A stretch of 64,000 nt of DNA from Diaporthe sp. PMI_573 (GCA_021399435.1 JAJTUP010000086.1:62001-126000), one strand, 5' to 3'. Counted from the first letter of the stretch, positions 13,323 to 24,994 are shown. Notes: generated by a model not told the origin, from the letters alone. Numbers and translations are program-made.

Positions 13323-14520
13323 GTTGCTTGATCTTTGAAACAAGAGTCTTGTCTCTAGTGTGAGGTGTCGTAGTTGGGATTGCAGATGCGAATGGCGGCA
13401 CTTGGTCCGGGAAGACTGCAGGATGACGGGGTAAAAAGTTGAGCTATCTGATTTATAATGGAAGGAGGCAAGATCTGGCTGATCTGCCAAGCTGACCCGC
13501 TGTCCCACAGCTGCCCCACCCAGCTGCCACCGGGGCCGCGGCGTACGGAGAACACAGATGGAGATTGAGGCTGGCCAGACGGCCAGTCTAGCCAGTCCGA
13601 GGCCTCGCTAGTTGTCCCTGATGTAATGACGAGGAAAGCCGAAACCGAGCTCGCTCCTAGCCGATTGACCATGCCACGCAGACCCCACACCTTCGCCGCT
13701 TCTCGTTGATCTCGGGGCCCCCGGGGTTACGGAGCTAGCCGTTGCGTCCAACACGCGGATGTAGACTGCCTGACTGCCAGCTTCTAGTATATGCTGTAGA
13801 GACATTGACAGAACTACGAAAGCACCGGCGGTCTTGAGAGAATATCGTAAACTCTTACCCACTCCCCTGCAGATCTGTAGTGCAGATCCCGAGTACCCGT
13901 GAGGATCAACGCGGAGCTTCTCAAGCAGGTTTGGCAGTTCTAGGAGGTTGAGCCTAACAGCGCTCCCGGATTTGAAGGCCCCCCGGAATTGAACCCGGCA
14001 GCCTCCACCAGACAGCCGGACTTGAGCCTAGCAGCCTCCACCAGACAGACGGGCATGGAGCAGCACAGTTAATGCGGTCCCGAGTGAAAACGAAGAATGC
14101 ACCGTAGTTCAAAAGATAAATGAGACCTGTCGGGCTGATCCTCTCTGTCTGTAGTGTTGAGTACATGGGTCCTCAGTAAGACGTGACGATCGTCAGCGCC
14201 TGCAGCTCGGGGGGGACAGTGAAGACCGGTCTCCCGTTTTGGCGATGACTGTAAAGGCCGGTTTCCCGTTCCGGCAGATCAAGCAACACGTCATAGATAA
14301 CCAAGTCAACAAATTCCTAAGGGACAACGTGAGGGGAAGGTCGGATTGAGATTGTGAGTGGGTGAGCTACCATTCATCAGGTAGATTCTTGGGTGTCCGT
14401 GACTTAGTCGACGATGGAACATTTGACTGGAAGCACTGCATTGTGGACAGCCCTTCGAGACAGCCGTTGAACCAAGAATCCAAGATAAGGCAGACAGTCC
14501 TCGATCTGGGGCTCCTAACC
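13323..14520. other. Intergenic with short tandem repeats
   Basis: Divergent upstream region of the dienelactone hydrolase gene and the metallo-hydrolase gene. No gene was found. It contains two small tandem duplications, one listed separately and one imperfect pair at about 14218-14275 containing ACCGGTCTCCCGTT-like units. Confidence 0.5.
13987..14052. repeat. Two-copy 33-bp tandem repeat
   Basis: Two adjacent 33-bp units (13987-14019 and 14020-14052) share an identical 18-base core, GCAGCCTCCACCAGACAG, and differ at a few other positions. It lies in the non-coding promoter region, with no ORF across it that I trust. Confidence 0.75.
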
Positions 14521-15632
14521 ATGGCAGACAAGCGCAGGCCGCCGTTTGATGTGCCGCCTGGGGCGGTCGCCAAGGTCAGCATCATAGACTCGACTATGCG
14601 TTTGTCCAACGTACCGGCGAGTTTGGCGACGAGGCCGCCAGTGGAGGGCCTCGACGTGTTCCCCGCCATGCCCCTATGGTCGTTCTTGGTCGAGAGCCCC
14701 GATGGGCGGAAGGCCCTGTATGACCTCGGGGTACACAAGGAGCTTGGACGGTATGTCCCAAGCATAGAGGAAGGCATAGGCGAGGCTATCAAAAAGGATG
14801 GCTGGCAGCTTGAAGTCAAAGAACACGTTGCAGACATCCTTCGCAGTCACGGCGTGGGTCCCAATGAGATAGACAGCGTCGTCTGGAGGTGAGTCTCCAC
14901 GGATGCCGTGGCTTGTGGATTTGGCGTCCTGACCGGCACGGCAGCCACAGTCATTTCGATCACATAGGGGACATGACCACGTTCCCCGGGAGCACGGAGC
15001 TGGTGGTCGGGCCTGGCTTCACGGAGAAGTGGCTGCCAGGCTTCCCGACGAATTCGGACGCGCCGGTAAGGGAAGAGGACATGGCTGGGCGAGCGGTGCG
15101 GGAGATCAACTTTGATGGCGAACTGAAGGCTGGCCCGTTCCCGGCACACGACTTCTTTGGCGACGGCTCGTTCTATCTTCTAGACGCGCCCGGGCACTGC
15201 CTTGGACACATAGCGGGGCTTGCGCGGACGTCAAGCAGCCCAGACACCTTCATCATGATGGGCGGTGATCTTGCGCACCACAGTGGAGAGCTCAGGCCGT
15301 CGCCGTACACGTTAATCCCAGACTCGCTGCCACAGGGTGTCTCGATACGGTCTGGGGCGTGGTTCCGCGAGATGAACGAGAGGCGAGGCAGGAAGGCCGA
15401 CGAGGCGTTCATGGACCCAGAGCCGTCGGCGTCTTGGGACGAGCACCTCGTGATGCAGACGATCGGGCGGGCGCAGGTGGCGGATGCGCAGGACAACGTG
15501 TGGCTTGTGTTTGCACACGACACGAGCTTGTTTGGGTCGGTGGACCTGTTCCCTCAGTCGGCCAACGCGTGGAAGGAGAAGGGCTGGAAGGAGAAGGTCG
15601 AGTGGAAGTTTCTCGGGGACCTCGACGGTTGA
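14521..15632 (+). CDS. Metallo-beta-lactamase-fold hydrolase (lactonase-like)
   Basis: A 351-residue metal-dependent hydrolase in two exons (14521-14888 and 14945-15632, 56-bp intron). The splice exactly rebuilds the metal-binding motif HSHFDHIGD, the HxHxDH signature. Downstream ligands are in DAPGHCLGHIAG (His), MMGGDLAHH (Asp) and a late FAHD. This pattern, with a spaced GHxxGH, resembles lactonase-like members more than beta-lactamases. No signal peptide is evident. The ATG at 14521 (ACCATGG context) is preferred over an in-frame ATG at 14362, which would add 53 residues of unconvincing sequence. The substrate is unknown. It sits beside another lactone or ester-type hydrolase, transcribed divergently. 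Confidence 0.85.
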
Positions 15633-16126
15633 GACGGCATCACCGTGCACTGCATATCACATGTAGTTGAGCCTGAATGTCTGTGTTCGTTCCTGGCAGC
15701 AATACGTTTCATTTTCAGTTAAACTCTATCCTGTTGCACTGTACCTGCAGACATGGTAGTTCACGACGGGATGCCGACGGGACGTGTGGACTACAGCAGG
15801 CAGCGAACAGACTTGAGTACCTAAGGCACTTACCCGGGTTAACCTGTCATGGTGAAAGGGAGCCACGGCCAGTTGACATGTCTTGGCGCCCGCCGAGCTT
15901 GAGAGCCGGACCCAGCAGCCCGGCTGCGGCTCAGGGGAGAGGTCAACCCTAGTACACGCCAAAGCCAGCTTATTATTCTCATATTAATGTTATACACCAG
16001 CCTCTCCCAGCCAGCCGTATACACAGTCTGGTCTGGGCCAAGGGCAGCCAGATTCACGACATGTAATGCCACTGACCCGGAGCACAGATTGGCGGAACCT
16101 GTAGAGAGAGGTTGTGAGAACTACTT
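15633..16126. other. Intergenic
   Basis: 3' flank of the metallo-hydrolase gene. No gene or RNA is recognised. Confidence 0.5.
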
Positions 16127-16648
16127 TCACCAAAGAATGCTCCTCCCTAGTCCACTTGCCCCACAATATCCGTCATTGCAGCGACCTTTGAAGCCCCCGG
16201 GCGGTGGCATGGACCAGCGAGGATCAGATGTAAATTCTGAAGTTGTTGAGCACTTCACCTCACCGTCCATAGCCCATATGCGGAACTGGGGATTTCTCTC
16301 GTCGCATTTATTACCGTCTGGGTAGCCATACTGTTGGATAAAGGCAAGGACGGCTCGCATATTCTCTAAGCGATTGGTATTGGTCTCTGTTGCCATGTTG
16401 TGTTCGACCATTTTGATAATACCTTGCCAACGCTCAATATCCCGCTTGGTTGCACCCTTGACGCTGTTTACTTTTTCTTCTGGTGGGGATAGACCTGTGC
16501 TGCTGTATTCTTTGTCCCTTGTGATGGGCTCAGGGGTCTGAGCAGATCGCTGCCTGGCGGGCATAATTGCTGTGATTGATGAAGCTGAGTAGCACGGAAT
16601 GCCAACCTGAGGCTCGTGTCTGGCTGAGTCTGGCTGAGAAAAGATCAA
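16127..16648 (-). CDS. Hypothetical protein, uncertain
   Basis: An uninterrupted frame of 173 codons with protein-like composition. The N-terminal third is Ser/Pro/Gln-rich and probably disordered. A charged helical stretch containing KRDIERWQGIIKMVEH and NRLENMRAVLAFIQQYG follows, and the tail is Cys/Gly-rich. An internal Met at 16564 is an alternative start. I recognise no domain and no signal peptide. It could be a real small gene or a chance frame. Confidence 0.33.
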   Translation of the reverse strand: MIFSQPDSARHEPQVGIPCYSASSITAIMPARQRSAQTPEPITRDKEYSSTGLSPPEEKVNSVKGATKRDIERWQGIIKMVEHNMATETNTNRLENMRAVLAFIQQYGYPDGNKCDERNPQFRIWAMDGEVKCSTTSEFTSDPRWSMPPPGGFKGRCNDGYCGASGLGRSILW

Positions 16649-17000
16649 AGTGCTAAGAAGTGGAAAGAAAGATGGAAGTGAGAGAATGGGGATATGTTTG
16701 TTCGTCTGCCTAACATCACGTTGGTTGTTTGACCTGGCCCAGAAGGGTTGGCTGTGGAGCTAGGTACCTCGGTAGGCTGCCCTGTGGCTGCCGACGTCAT
16801 GCCAGATTGAAGGGTTCTCAATTGGACCTGCATCTGTTCTGTCACCAGCCAAGCAATCACGTCTTAAAACGGACATCTGCCAGACAACAAGCAGCCACCG
16901 AACCAGACCGGCTCGACCGTGATTCAATCCGCCCAGGGCTGCAGAGATGAGGAACGGGAGAGACGGCCCAGTTACCTGCCGCACTTGAGAGGGTCTCGTC
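16649..17000. other. Intergenic / TAPT1-like gene promoter
   Basis: About 350 bp upstream of the TAPT1-family ATG. No specific element is recognised. Confidence 0.4.
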
Positions 17001-20000
17001 ATGGCAACTGTCGACGTGGACGTGCCCGGAGCAGCCCACGCCGACCGTCGCAATGGCTTCCACGGCAGGGCCTCCGAGGTGGACGGCGCCGACTGGGGCA
17101 ATGATATTTCAAAGTCAAGATGGCAAGGTGCATCGGACGATGCTGCGCCCAGGACCGACAAGCAGAGGGCCACCGCCACCGCCCTGCCGACGTCGTCCAC
17201 GACTTCGTCCTCGACATCCACGCACGACCACGACACCTCCATGCCGCCTCCCACACTGCTTCTCGCAAACGGCAACACTCCTTTCCCTCGTGCCCCCATG
17301 GGAGATCATGTCAGCGCCGACGGCAGCATGACCTACGACGGCCTGGCCTCATGCGCCGTCTCCGAGGCCGAGACCTCCGCCCCCCAGTCCGCCGTCGATT
17401 CCTCCACCGACAACTTGCCCTCGCTCGACGACTCCCATGTCACCCCTAAGAAGGAACCCAGGAGGAGCTCGTCGATAGCGAACAAGACCAGGGAGCGCTC
17501 GGGCACAAAGTCCAGCGACCACGGCGGCATCAGGCGCCTGTCCGCTTCCAAGATCCAGGAGCTGGCTGCGTCCCCAGAGTCCCTGCCCATCGCCACCATT
17601 CCCGACCAGCCTCTGTCTGCCGGGATTGTCGACACCCACCGTCAGCCCATGTCTGCCCAGCTGTCAGCCAGCCCGCAGGAGGTATTTGACAAGGTTGAGA
17701 ACCACAGGTCGCAGGCCTTTGGCGACGCCCCGTCGAGCAGGATGCTGCACTCGATCCGCCCCGGCCTGTCGACGAGGACTGTGTCCACCCCTCCCATCAA
17801 CCGTACCAAGTCCGTGAGCCAGCCTCCAGCACCTACTTCTACCGCCCGCCGCAACTCATTTCAGCCCTCGCCACGGCCTGTGCCCCTGAATCTGGAGACG
17901 GGCAGCAATAACTTTGGCCCTGCCAACTCACGGAATGTCTACCCCGAGGCCCAAGGTCGACCTGATCACCGGGATCACCGCGAGCATAGGGAACCCCGGC
18001 CACCGTCTCCTATCCCGCCTTCCATACCCCTCCCACCGCTGTCTGCGCCCACCCTCCTCCAGCTGGAGCTTGCCGCCCAGAGGCCCAGCCCGCTCTACAT
18101 ACACCAGTCATATGCCAGCGACCTGCCCTACGAGTCCAGCGCCGTCAAGTTCGAGCGTTTGAAAAACTTCCTGTTCCTCCCCTTGTTTCTCGAGAAGACC
18201 CTCATGTTTGGCGCTCTTGCCTGTCTGGACGCGTGGCTGTGGACCTTCACGATCCTGCCGATGCGCTTCTGTATTGCTTTTGGCGTGCTTCTCAGGTGGT
18301 GGGCGTATATCGCTCTAAAGGAAACGCGCTGGCTTATCGGCTTCGTCTGGGAAGGGCTGGGCCGTCTATGGGAGCGGGGCCGTAGAGGTCGCGGCTTGAC
18401 GCGCAGGCCAAGCTTCGATGGCTCACGGAGCACTGACGGGGAGTCTCGAAGCCGAAGCAGGGCCAGGGACTCTCTCCAAGATGGCAACGTGAATAGCCCA
18501 TCGGCCACCCACGGCGGGCCACAAGGCGATCTCCCACACCGGGTACAGTCCACGCGGAATAGAAAAAGCACAAATGGGACGGCCCGGGTACCTCCTCTGC
18601 GGATGCACTCTCGATCGCACAACGGGCCTTTCCGCCACAGGCGGACAAAATCAACCCCGTCGAACCTGACCACATTCCACAAGGCTGACCTCCTCCAGGG
18701 CTTGGTCATAATCTGTAGCTCTGTCGCCCTCATGAACCTGGATGCCAGCCGCATGTACCATTTCATCCGGGCACAATCAGCTGTAAAACTCTATGTCATT
18801 TACAACCTTGTCGAGGTGAGTATTAACGTTGTCCCCGGCCGCAGTTCATAGAGTTGAGTATGCTGAAGTACAGTCTAGGTCGGTGACCGCCTGCTGTCCG
18901 CCCTCGGCCAGGACATATTCGAATGCCTTTTCAGCTCAGAAACGCTGTCGCGGAACAGCTCTGGCCGTTCAAAGGTCATGCTCCCCTTCGGCATGTTCCT
19001 GCTCTCCCTCGTCTACAATTGCGCCCACGCCGTCACCCTCTTCTACCAAGTCATCGCGTTAAACGTGGCCGTCAACTCGTATTCCAACGCACTTCTGACC
19101 TTGTTGATGTCCAATCAATTCGTCGAGATCAAGGGCAGCGTCTTCAAGCGCTTCGAGAAGGAGAACACATTCCAGCTCACCTGCGCGGATGTCGTGGAAC
19201 GCTTCCAGCTGTGGCTCGTGTTGCTCATCATCGGCATGCGCAACGTCGTCGAGGTAGGCGGGCTCAGTGTGCCGGGCGCCGGCATCGAGCTCGGAGACGA
19301 GGGCATTGCCGCTGCCAAGGGGCCGCTGCACAACCCGTCCATCCTCCCCATGAGCTTCACCATCCTGCCCTCCTGGCTCTGGTCTGGCGAGGTGCTGTCG
19401 CCCTTCCTGATCGTGATTGGCAGTGAGATGTTTGTGGACTGGATCAAGCACGCGTACATAAACAAGTTCAACAACATCAAGCCCAACTTCTACAGCAGAA
19501 TCCTTGACATACTCTGCAAGGATTACTACACAAACGTCAGTGCCACGGCCTCCCTCCCCGTCTCCCCATCTAACCATTCACAGGCCTTTGTCACCCCGTC
19601 CCTTACCCGCCGGCTTGGTCTTCCCCTCCTCCCCCTGTCGACGCTTTTCATCCGGGCGTCGTTCCAGACCTACCACATGTTCCTCGCTACGCACCTCCCC
19701 GTGCCCATACCACCATCAACCCAGACCTCGCTGTCAGTGGAATCATCCACACCGTCCTCGCCTGCAGTGACAGCAGCTCTCGACAGGCTTGAGGACTTCA
19801 TCCGCGACGCCCTCGGGCGATCTGTGTACGGGCTCGAAGGCGAATTCCTCGCAAACGGAACTGCGGCGAACAGCACCTCAATGTTCTCGTGGCTCTCGTG
19901 GTCGAGCGACGACGCCATTGCCTTGGTGACCAAGGTACTAGTATTCTTCATCGCGTTCCTGTTCCTCCTGATCCTCAAGCTCCTCCTCGGCATGTTACTC

Positions 20001-20288
20001 CTCAAGTACAGCCGTGACAGATATGCCAGGATGAAACTCAAAGAGCACGCCGTATCCACTGGCAAGATGGAGAAGGAGACGTTTGACACAAAGGGGACCA
20101 AGAGGTTCGGTGGATTCGGTGCTGTCGAGATCGGGGATGAGAGGAGGAGGTGGGTCTATGCCGATGATCCAGACGGCATGAAGCGGGCCAAGGACAGGGA
20201 GAGGAAGACGGAGCAGAGCATAGGAAAGGAGGAGAAAGATCTGAGTGGCGTTATGCGGTACGAGATGGTTGCTAAAAGGATCTGGTAG
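17001..20288 (+). CDS. TAPT1/Emp65-family (DUF747) membrane protein
   Basis: A 1058-residue multi-pass membrane protein of the eukaryotic TAPT1 family; yeast Emp65 is the ER relative, linked to folding quality control of membrane proteins. Three exons: 17001-18815, 18879-19535 and 19584-20288. Residues 1 to about 370 are Ser/Pro-rich and low-complexity. The membrane part begins near YESSAVKFERLKNFLFLPLF and is interrupted by a basic Ser/Arg-rich loop. It resumes with KADLLQGLVIICSSVAL, VGDRLLSALGQDIFECLFS and NSYSNALLTLLMSNQFVEIK, all typical of the family. The second intron (48 bp) has no stop and is a multiple of three, so a gene finder could read through it. Splicing gives DYYTN-AFVTPSLTRRLGLP, the conserved family sequence. 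Confidence 0.9.
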
Positions 20289-20794
20289 CCGACCCTTGAT
20301 TGCTAGCATCAATCCAAACGCATCCCTCAGAAAATGACTTTTCGCCATTGGGCTCTTCCGCACCCGAATTCCCAATTAAACGGCCACGGATAAGCACTTC
20401 GTCTAGCCTGTCCTGTGGGAAGTCCACACTGAACTTGCCACGTGAGGGCATATAGCCCAAAGAGCCACCAAGCACCTTGGCCAGTAGCTGGCCCGGTGAA
20501 TACAAAAATTAGACAAAAGAAAATCTCAATCTCAGCTCAATCTTGACATTATTCCAAACAAATATCAGTCTATTCTGCATGCAGCATCGCCCGAGGAGTG
20601 CTCAGGCAGGAGTGACTTGATGGTATTAGTTGCAGGCTTATGTAAGCAGACTCCAGGCCCATCACTGCAGCCAGGCCAGGGTCTGATAGTACTAAGAATT
20701 TCCAACGACTCCAAAGTCAACAATTCTCGAGCATCGCACCGACGTCCACAGACACCGCAGCGCCGTCCCCGGGCGTGGTCGACAGGTTGCCACG
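20289..20794. other. Intergenic
   Basis: Tandem-gene spacer containing the Urn1-like gene promoter. No gene is seen. Confidence 0.45.
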
Positions 20795-22516
20795 ATGCTC
20801 AAGTCAACCTACATCCCCTCGGCGAACTCGCCCCCGCCGTTGCTTCCAGGATGGACCGAACACAAGGCGCCCACGGGGCACACCTACTACTACAATGCCG
20901 CCACCAAGACATCGACCTACACCCGCCCTGCCGCGACGCCGCCTGCGCCCGCGCCCATGGACCCCTCCGCGAGCTTCATGCAGCACAGCGCCGTCCCGAA
21001 CATGAACCTGTCCGACCCGCGCGTTGCCAACGCCTTCATGTCACAGTACAACCAACCACCACCCGTACAAAACCACCGAGGTGGCCACGGCGGCCGCGGC
21101 GGGAGGGGCGGCGCACACGGGGACAGGCCGCGACCCCAGCCGACCGACAAGCCGAGTTCCAAGGTTGCCATTCCGGGCTGCGAGCCGTGGGTCCTGGTCT
21201 ACACAAAGTGCCACCGGCGCTTTGCCTACAACCCCGCCAAGAACGCGAGCTACTGGCGCATCCCCGAGAAGCTGATGCCGGCGATACTCGAGCTGGATAG
21301 GGCGAGAATACGAGACAAGGCAGGTCTGGGCGACAAGAAAGCGCAACAAGATGGCAGTGCGGACAGCCCACCGAACAAGCCAGATGCGAACGGCAACGGT
21401 GCCGAGGACAACCAGACCGCTCAGGAGGAGGCTGCCGAGGAGCCCCAGCACGACTACGACAGCTCCGAGTACGAGGAGGTCGAGGTCACAGATGACGAGG
21501 CAGAGGACGGCGAGGACGGTGATGAACATGCCACAAAGCGCCAGCGGGTCAGGGAGTCGTCAGAAGACGGCGACCGGCCGGTGGAGTTCAGCGAAGCAGA
21601 CATTGCTTTCCAGCTGCAGGCCATGGGCCAGGAGTACGGGCTAGACCCAGGCGAGTACGACGACGGCCACATGGAAGAGTGGCCAGAGGGTGCAGCCGGC
21701 ATGGAGTTGTCCGACGAGGACGCCGGGGGTTTATTCAAAGATCTCCTCAACGACTTCGGCATCAACCCGTACAGCCCTTGGGAGAAGCTCATCGAGGAGG
21801 GCAAGGTCTTTGATGACAGCCGGTACACGGTCCTCAGCACCACCAAGGCGAGGAGAGAAGTCTGGGAAGAATGGTCCCGGGACAAGATCAAGGAGCTCAG
21901 GGAGCAGAGGGCAAAACAAGAGAAGAAGGACCCGCGAATACCGTACCTCGCCTTGCTGCACGACAAGGCGACGCCGAAGCTGTACTGGCCCGAATTCAAG
22001 AGAAAATACAAAAAGGAGCCATCCATGAGGGATTCGGCCCTGCCAGACAAGGACCGAGAAAAGCTGTACAGGGAACACATCAACCGGCTCAAGCTTCCGC
22101 AGGCCACCCTGAAGACCGACCTCGCCAACCTTCTCAAATCAATGTCCATATCGCAACTCAACAGCAAGACTCTGCTCACCCACCTCCCTCCACAAGTCGT
22201 CACCGACATCCGCTACATCTCGCTCGATGCCAAGACTCGCGACTCCCTAGTCGAAGCCTTCATTCAGACCCTGCCCCCGCCCCCGGAAGACGGTGAGGCG
22301 GCAGAGCATGACGAAGCCGCACAGAAGGCGCTAGACATGCGCCGGAGACGGGAGAAGGCGCTGCAGGATCGGGAGAGGGTTGTCGAGGAGGAGAAGCGGA
22401 GGCAGGAGAAGAACCTCAGGCACAGCAAGGCCTTGCTCAGGGACGGGGAGCGGGAGCTGCAGGCGGCGATGGAGGTTGGGAATAGAGGGCTGCACAGTCA
22501 GCTTGACCGAGACTGA
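20795..22516 (+). CDS. WW- and FF-domain splicing factor, Urn1/TCERG1-like
   Basis: A 573-residue intronless gene for a nuclear pre-mRNA-processing protein. A WW domain lies at about residues 20-50 (LLPGWTEHKAPTGHTYYYN, then a TSTYTRP end). An RGG-like Gly/Arg patch follows, then a long acidic region (EEVEVTDDEAEDGEDGDEH). An FF domain lies near residues 320-390, starting SPWEKLIEEGKVFDDSRYT. A basic, Glu/Arg-rich coiled-coil C-terminus contains ERVVEEEKRRQEKNLRHSK. This layout (one WW, acidic linker, FF, helical tail) fits yeast Urn1 and fission yeast Dre4, spliceosome-associated proteins, better than Prp40, which has two WW domains and more FF domains. Confidence 0.88.
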   Translation: MLKSTYIPSANSPPPLLPGWTEHKAPTGHTYYYNAATKTSTYTRPAATPPAPAPMDPSASFMQHSAVPNMNLSDPRVANAFMSQYNQPPPVQNHRGGHGGRGGRGGAHGDRPRPQPTDKPSSKVAIPGCEPWVLVYTKCHRRFAYNPAKNASYWRIPEKLMPAILELDRARIRDKAGLGDKKAQQDGSADSPPNKPDANGNGAEDNQTAQEEAAEEPQHDYDSSEYEEVEVTDDEAEDGEDGDEHATKRQRVRESSEDGDRPVEFSEADIAFQLQAMGQEYGLDPGEYDDGHMEEWPEGAAGMELSDEDAGGLFKDLLNDFGINPYSPWEKLIEEGKVFDDSRYTVLSTTKARREVWEEWSRDKIKELREQRAKQEKKDPRIPYLALLHDKATPKLYWPEFKRKYKKEPSMRDSALPDKDREKLYREHINRLKLPQATLKTDLANLLKSMSISQLNSKTLLTHLPPQVVTDIRYISLDAKTRDSLVEAFIQTLPPPPEDGEAAEHDEAAQKALDMRRRREKALQDRERVVEEEKRRQEKNLRHSKALLRDGERELQAAMEVGNRGLHSQLDRD

Positions 22517-23137
22517 GCATTGAAACCGAGATACCAAATTCAAAAAGCCCAAATTGTACAGGGCTCGTCTGCCCCAAGTTTTAAACGTCCTGGGGGCTGC
22601 GAACCAGTAAATCGCCCGCCTGATACCACCACTAGAGGGTGCAATTTATTGACTCAAGCCGATATGTGCATGATTTCATATACAATGTGACAGAGTGAGG
22701 AATGACTGTCGGAAATCTTCGGGGGGGGGGGTCACATGGCATGTGCATTGGCACTTTACGCCAGACGGTCGTGGCTGTAGCGTAGAATCTCGATGCGGGC
22801 TTATGGGTTCTGCTTTATGTGTTGTGTCTGCACGACGTGACTTGAATTCAAATAGGAGATAATGAAGCCATCAAGGGTGCATTCACCGTCACATGTTCCC
22901 TGGCGACGCTGGAGTATTACTCACCAAAGTGTAGTCTTGGGACAGGAGTACTGAATGCTGCCACTTGGAGTAGAATCGAGGTCATTTTGATAATTTGGCC
23001 AGCTAAGGAATCAAGATTAATGCCTCGGTGTATATAGCTTGTCCCCTCCCAAGGTGTGTTCATGCCCGAGATTCCGCTCAATGCGGCTGTAACACCCAAA
23101 GCTCCAATATCAACAAGTCGCCGTCGAAACCCACACA
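22517..23137. other. Intergenic with poly-G tract
   Basis: Convergent 3' flanks. The only notable element is a run of 11 G at 22721-22731. Confidence 0.5.
22721..22731. repeat. Poly-G tract (11)
   Basis: Eleven consecutive G on the plus strand in intergenic DNA. Confidence 0.9.
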
Positions 23138-24073
23138 TCACTTCCGCGTTGCGATCACAAACAGCCTCGGGTACCGCAACAGGACTTTACCGTCCGCCAG
23201 CTTGGGGTGAAGCTCCGCGATCCTCTGTTCGTAAGCCTTCAGGTACTGATCCCGCACCTCCTTGTCCGGCAGGGCGTTGAGGAAAGGCTGGAGCCCGCTC
23301 CCCTTGACCCACTCGACAATTGAGGTGGGCGAGTCCAACGGGTGTTGATACAGCGTGTGCCAGATATCCACCTTGTCACAGAGCGGGATCAGGGCGTTGT
23401 AGTAGTCGGCGGGCGTCTCGATGGGGTCAAAGTCGGGCCGCTGTTCGGCTGGGAGCGTCTGGAAGTGCTCGAACCACGGCCCGTCCAGCAGGGCCGTCTC
23501 CCTCATCGCCCTGTGGGCAGGCTCTTCGTAGTTGTCGGGCACCTGGAAGGCCAGCACGCCACCGGGCTTCTGGGTCTTGAGCAGGCGCAGGATGGTCGGG
23601 ATCCGGTCCTCTTGCCGCAGCCAGTGGAAGACGGCGTTCCCAAAGATGAGGTCGGCACCAGCCTCAGGCGCGTATGTCGTCAGGTCGCCCTGGACGAACT
23701 CAACACCGGGCATGGCCTTGCGTGCCTTATCCAGCATGTCCGGGGACGAATCCATGCCCGAGATCTTGGAATCCGGGAAGCGGGCTGCCAGCACCGCGGT
23801 GGAGTTGCCGGGCCCGCATCCCACGTCGACTATGCGGTCGGGCCTCGAGAGTGGAATCTGCGAGACGAGCTCTCGTACCGCGCGTGTGCGCTCGTTGCCA
23901 AACTTGAGGTATTGGTTCGCGGACCAGTCCGCTGTTTGGGTTGTGGGATTGCTGGCCTTGTTCTGCTGTTGTGTCATCCTGAAAGATGTCTTTGCCGAGG
24001 TCGAGAGGCTGCAGGCTGGTATCTTCGAGATTGACCACAGTGATGCATTCCTTGGGGTCCTGGATAATAACAT
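23138..24073 (-). CDS. Trans-aconitate methyltransferase-like SAM enzyme
   Basis: Class I SAM-dependent methyltransferase, single exon. Motif I is IVDVGCGPGNSTAVLAARFP; the acidic loop after strand 2 is ISGMDSSPDML; the post-motif segment LIFGNAVFHWLRQEDRIP matches the trans-aconitate methyltransferase (Tam/Tmt1) family, as do LAFQVPDNYEEPAH and the C-terminal YLKAYEQRIAELHP. These enzymes methylate trans-aconitate, an inhibitor of aconitase. The core starts at Met 23977 (279 residues). I extend to Met 24073 because the added 32 residues are Arg/Ser-rich without acidic residues and look like a mitochondrial presequence. A still longer start at 24166 is possible. Trans-aconitate itself is inferred as substrate. 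Confidence 0.85.
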   Translation of the reverse strand: MLLSRTPRNASLWSISKIPACSLSTSAKTSFRMTQQQNKASNPTTQTADWSANQYLKFGNERTRAVRELVSQIPLSRPDRIVDVGCGPGNSTAVLAARFPDSKISGMDSSPDMLDKARKAMPGVEFVQGDLTTYAPEAGADLIFGNAVFHWLRQEDRIPTILRLLKTQKPGGVLAFQVPDNYEEPAHRAMRETALLDGPWFEHFQTLPAEQRPDFDPIETPADYYNALIPLCDKVDIWHTLYQHPLDSPTSIVEWVKGSGLQPFLNALPDKEVRDQYLKAYEQRIAELHPKLADGKVLLRYPRLFVIATRK

Positions 24074-24994
24074 GTTGTGTTCGTGCCTCCAATCAGCCGT
24101 GTGGTTACGTCTTATGTACGTCGCCAGCCACGCCTCCGGCTCATAAATCCTGACGTCGGCTGACAATGATCGAGTGACAAAGGCGGACCCTAACCCTGCA
24201 ACCGCATGCAGGAACAGGATTACATAAACCTTTAGCTTTAAAACATTTGATCACCAAGTTGATAAAGCCTTAAGTAATTAAGATATGAAACATAAAACAA
24301 AAAGGGACACTAGTAATTTCAGTAGTGTTTATTTAATATTATGTACAGAAACTATGGATTATCATCTAGGATCTCAGACGACTAATCCGACTTATTGACG
24401 TCGTTAGACACGATCATGCTTAAGGACTTGGACTACCACTGAGTCTGGAAAAAAAAATGAGATGTCAAGGCCGTCAACAGCTACTGACCAAAAGACCTAG
24501 AGTCTCGTGAAATATTATTAGTCACTATGAGACTCGACAATGGCAGATTGTGTGGAACTACGACTTTTTGAGGATCTACCAGGGTGTCAGGGTGCTTTCA
24601 GGGATGCAGATGGCATAGAATTATCAGTATTTGAATTGAATGGGAATTGATATTACCATGGGGATGGTAGAGGTTATGGAAGTCGTAGCACTAGGTAGTA
24701 CTTCTGCTGAAATGAGGATAACCCACATTGAATCTTGCCAATTTCGGGATCCGGACCTACCTCGCAGTGTCTACAATTGCGAGGACATTTTGCGACTTAT
24801 TCAAAGTCCTACAAATCTCATGTGATAAACAACAGGTCTAGTTAAAGCAGGACCATCAAAAGATACTAGTACATATAAGCTTTATTATATTTTTATATAA
24901 GCTTTAGGGTAACTAGTGAAAACGTTGAGCTGGCAGTAGGTAGATAAATATGTTGATGAATAGGGCTAAGATGTCTCGTCGCGCCGCGTAGGTG
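24074..24994. other. AT-rich intergenic
   Basis: AT-rich DNA, strongest at about 24230-24350 and 24840-24960, rich in TA steps. No coding or RNA feature is recognised. It could be old mutated repeat DNA, but no repeat boundaries are visible. Confidence 0.5.

Noticed and set aside
13960..14060. tRNA-like TTGAACCCGG segment within the tandem repeat
   Set aside because: No matching acceptor, D or anticodon arms could be folded around it.
14367..14837. 156-codon antisense frame opposite the metallo-hydrolase gene
   Set aside because: Shadow of the real coding strand; no motifs.
21454..22209. 251-codon antisense frame across the WW/FF gene
   Set aside because: Ser/Leu-rich mirror of the acidic and basic codons of the sense gene; no family resemblance.
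23342..24034. 230-codon plus-strand frame opposite the methyltransferase
   Set aside because: The sense strand has clear SAM-binding motifs; this frame is its shadow.
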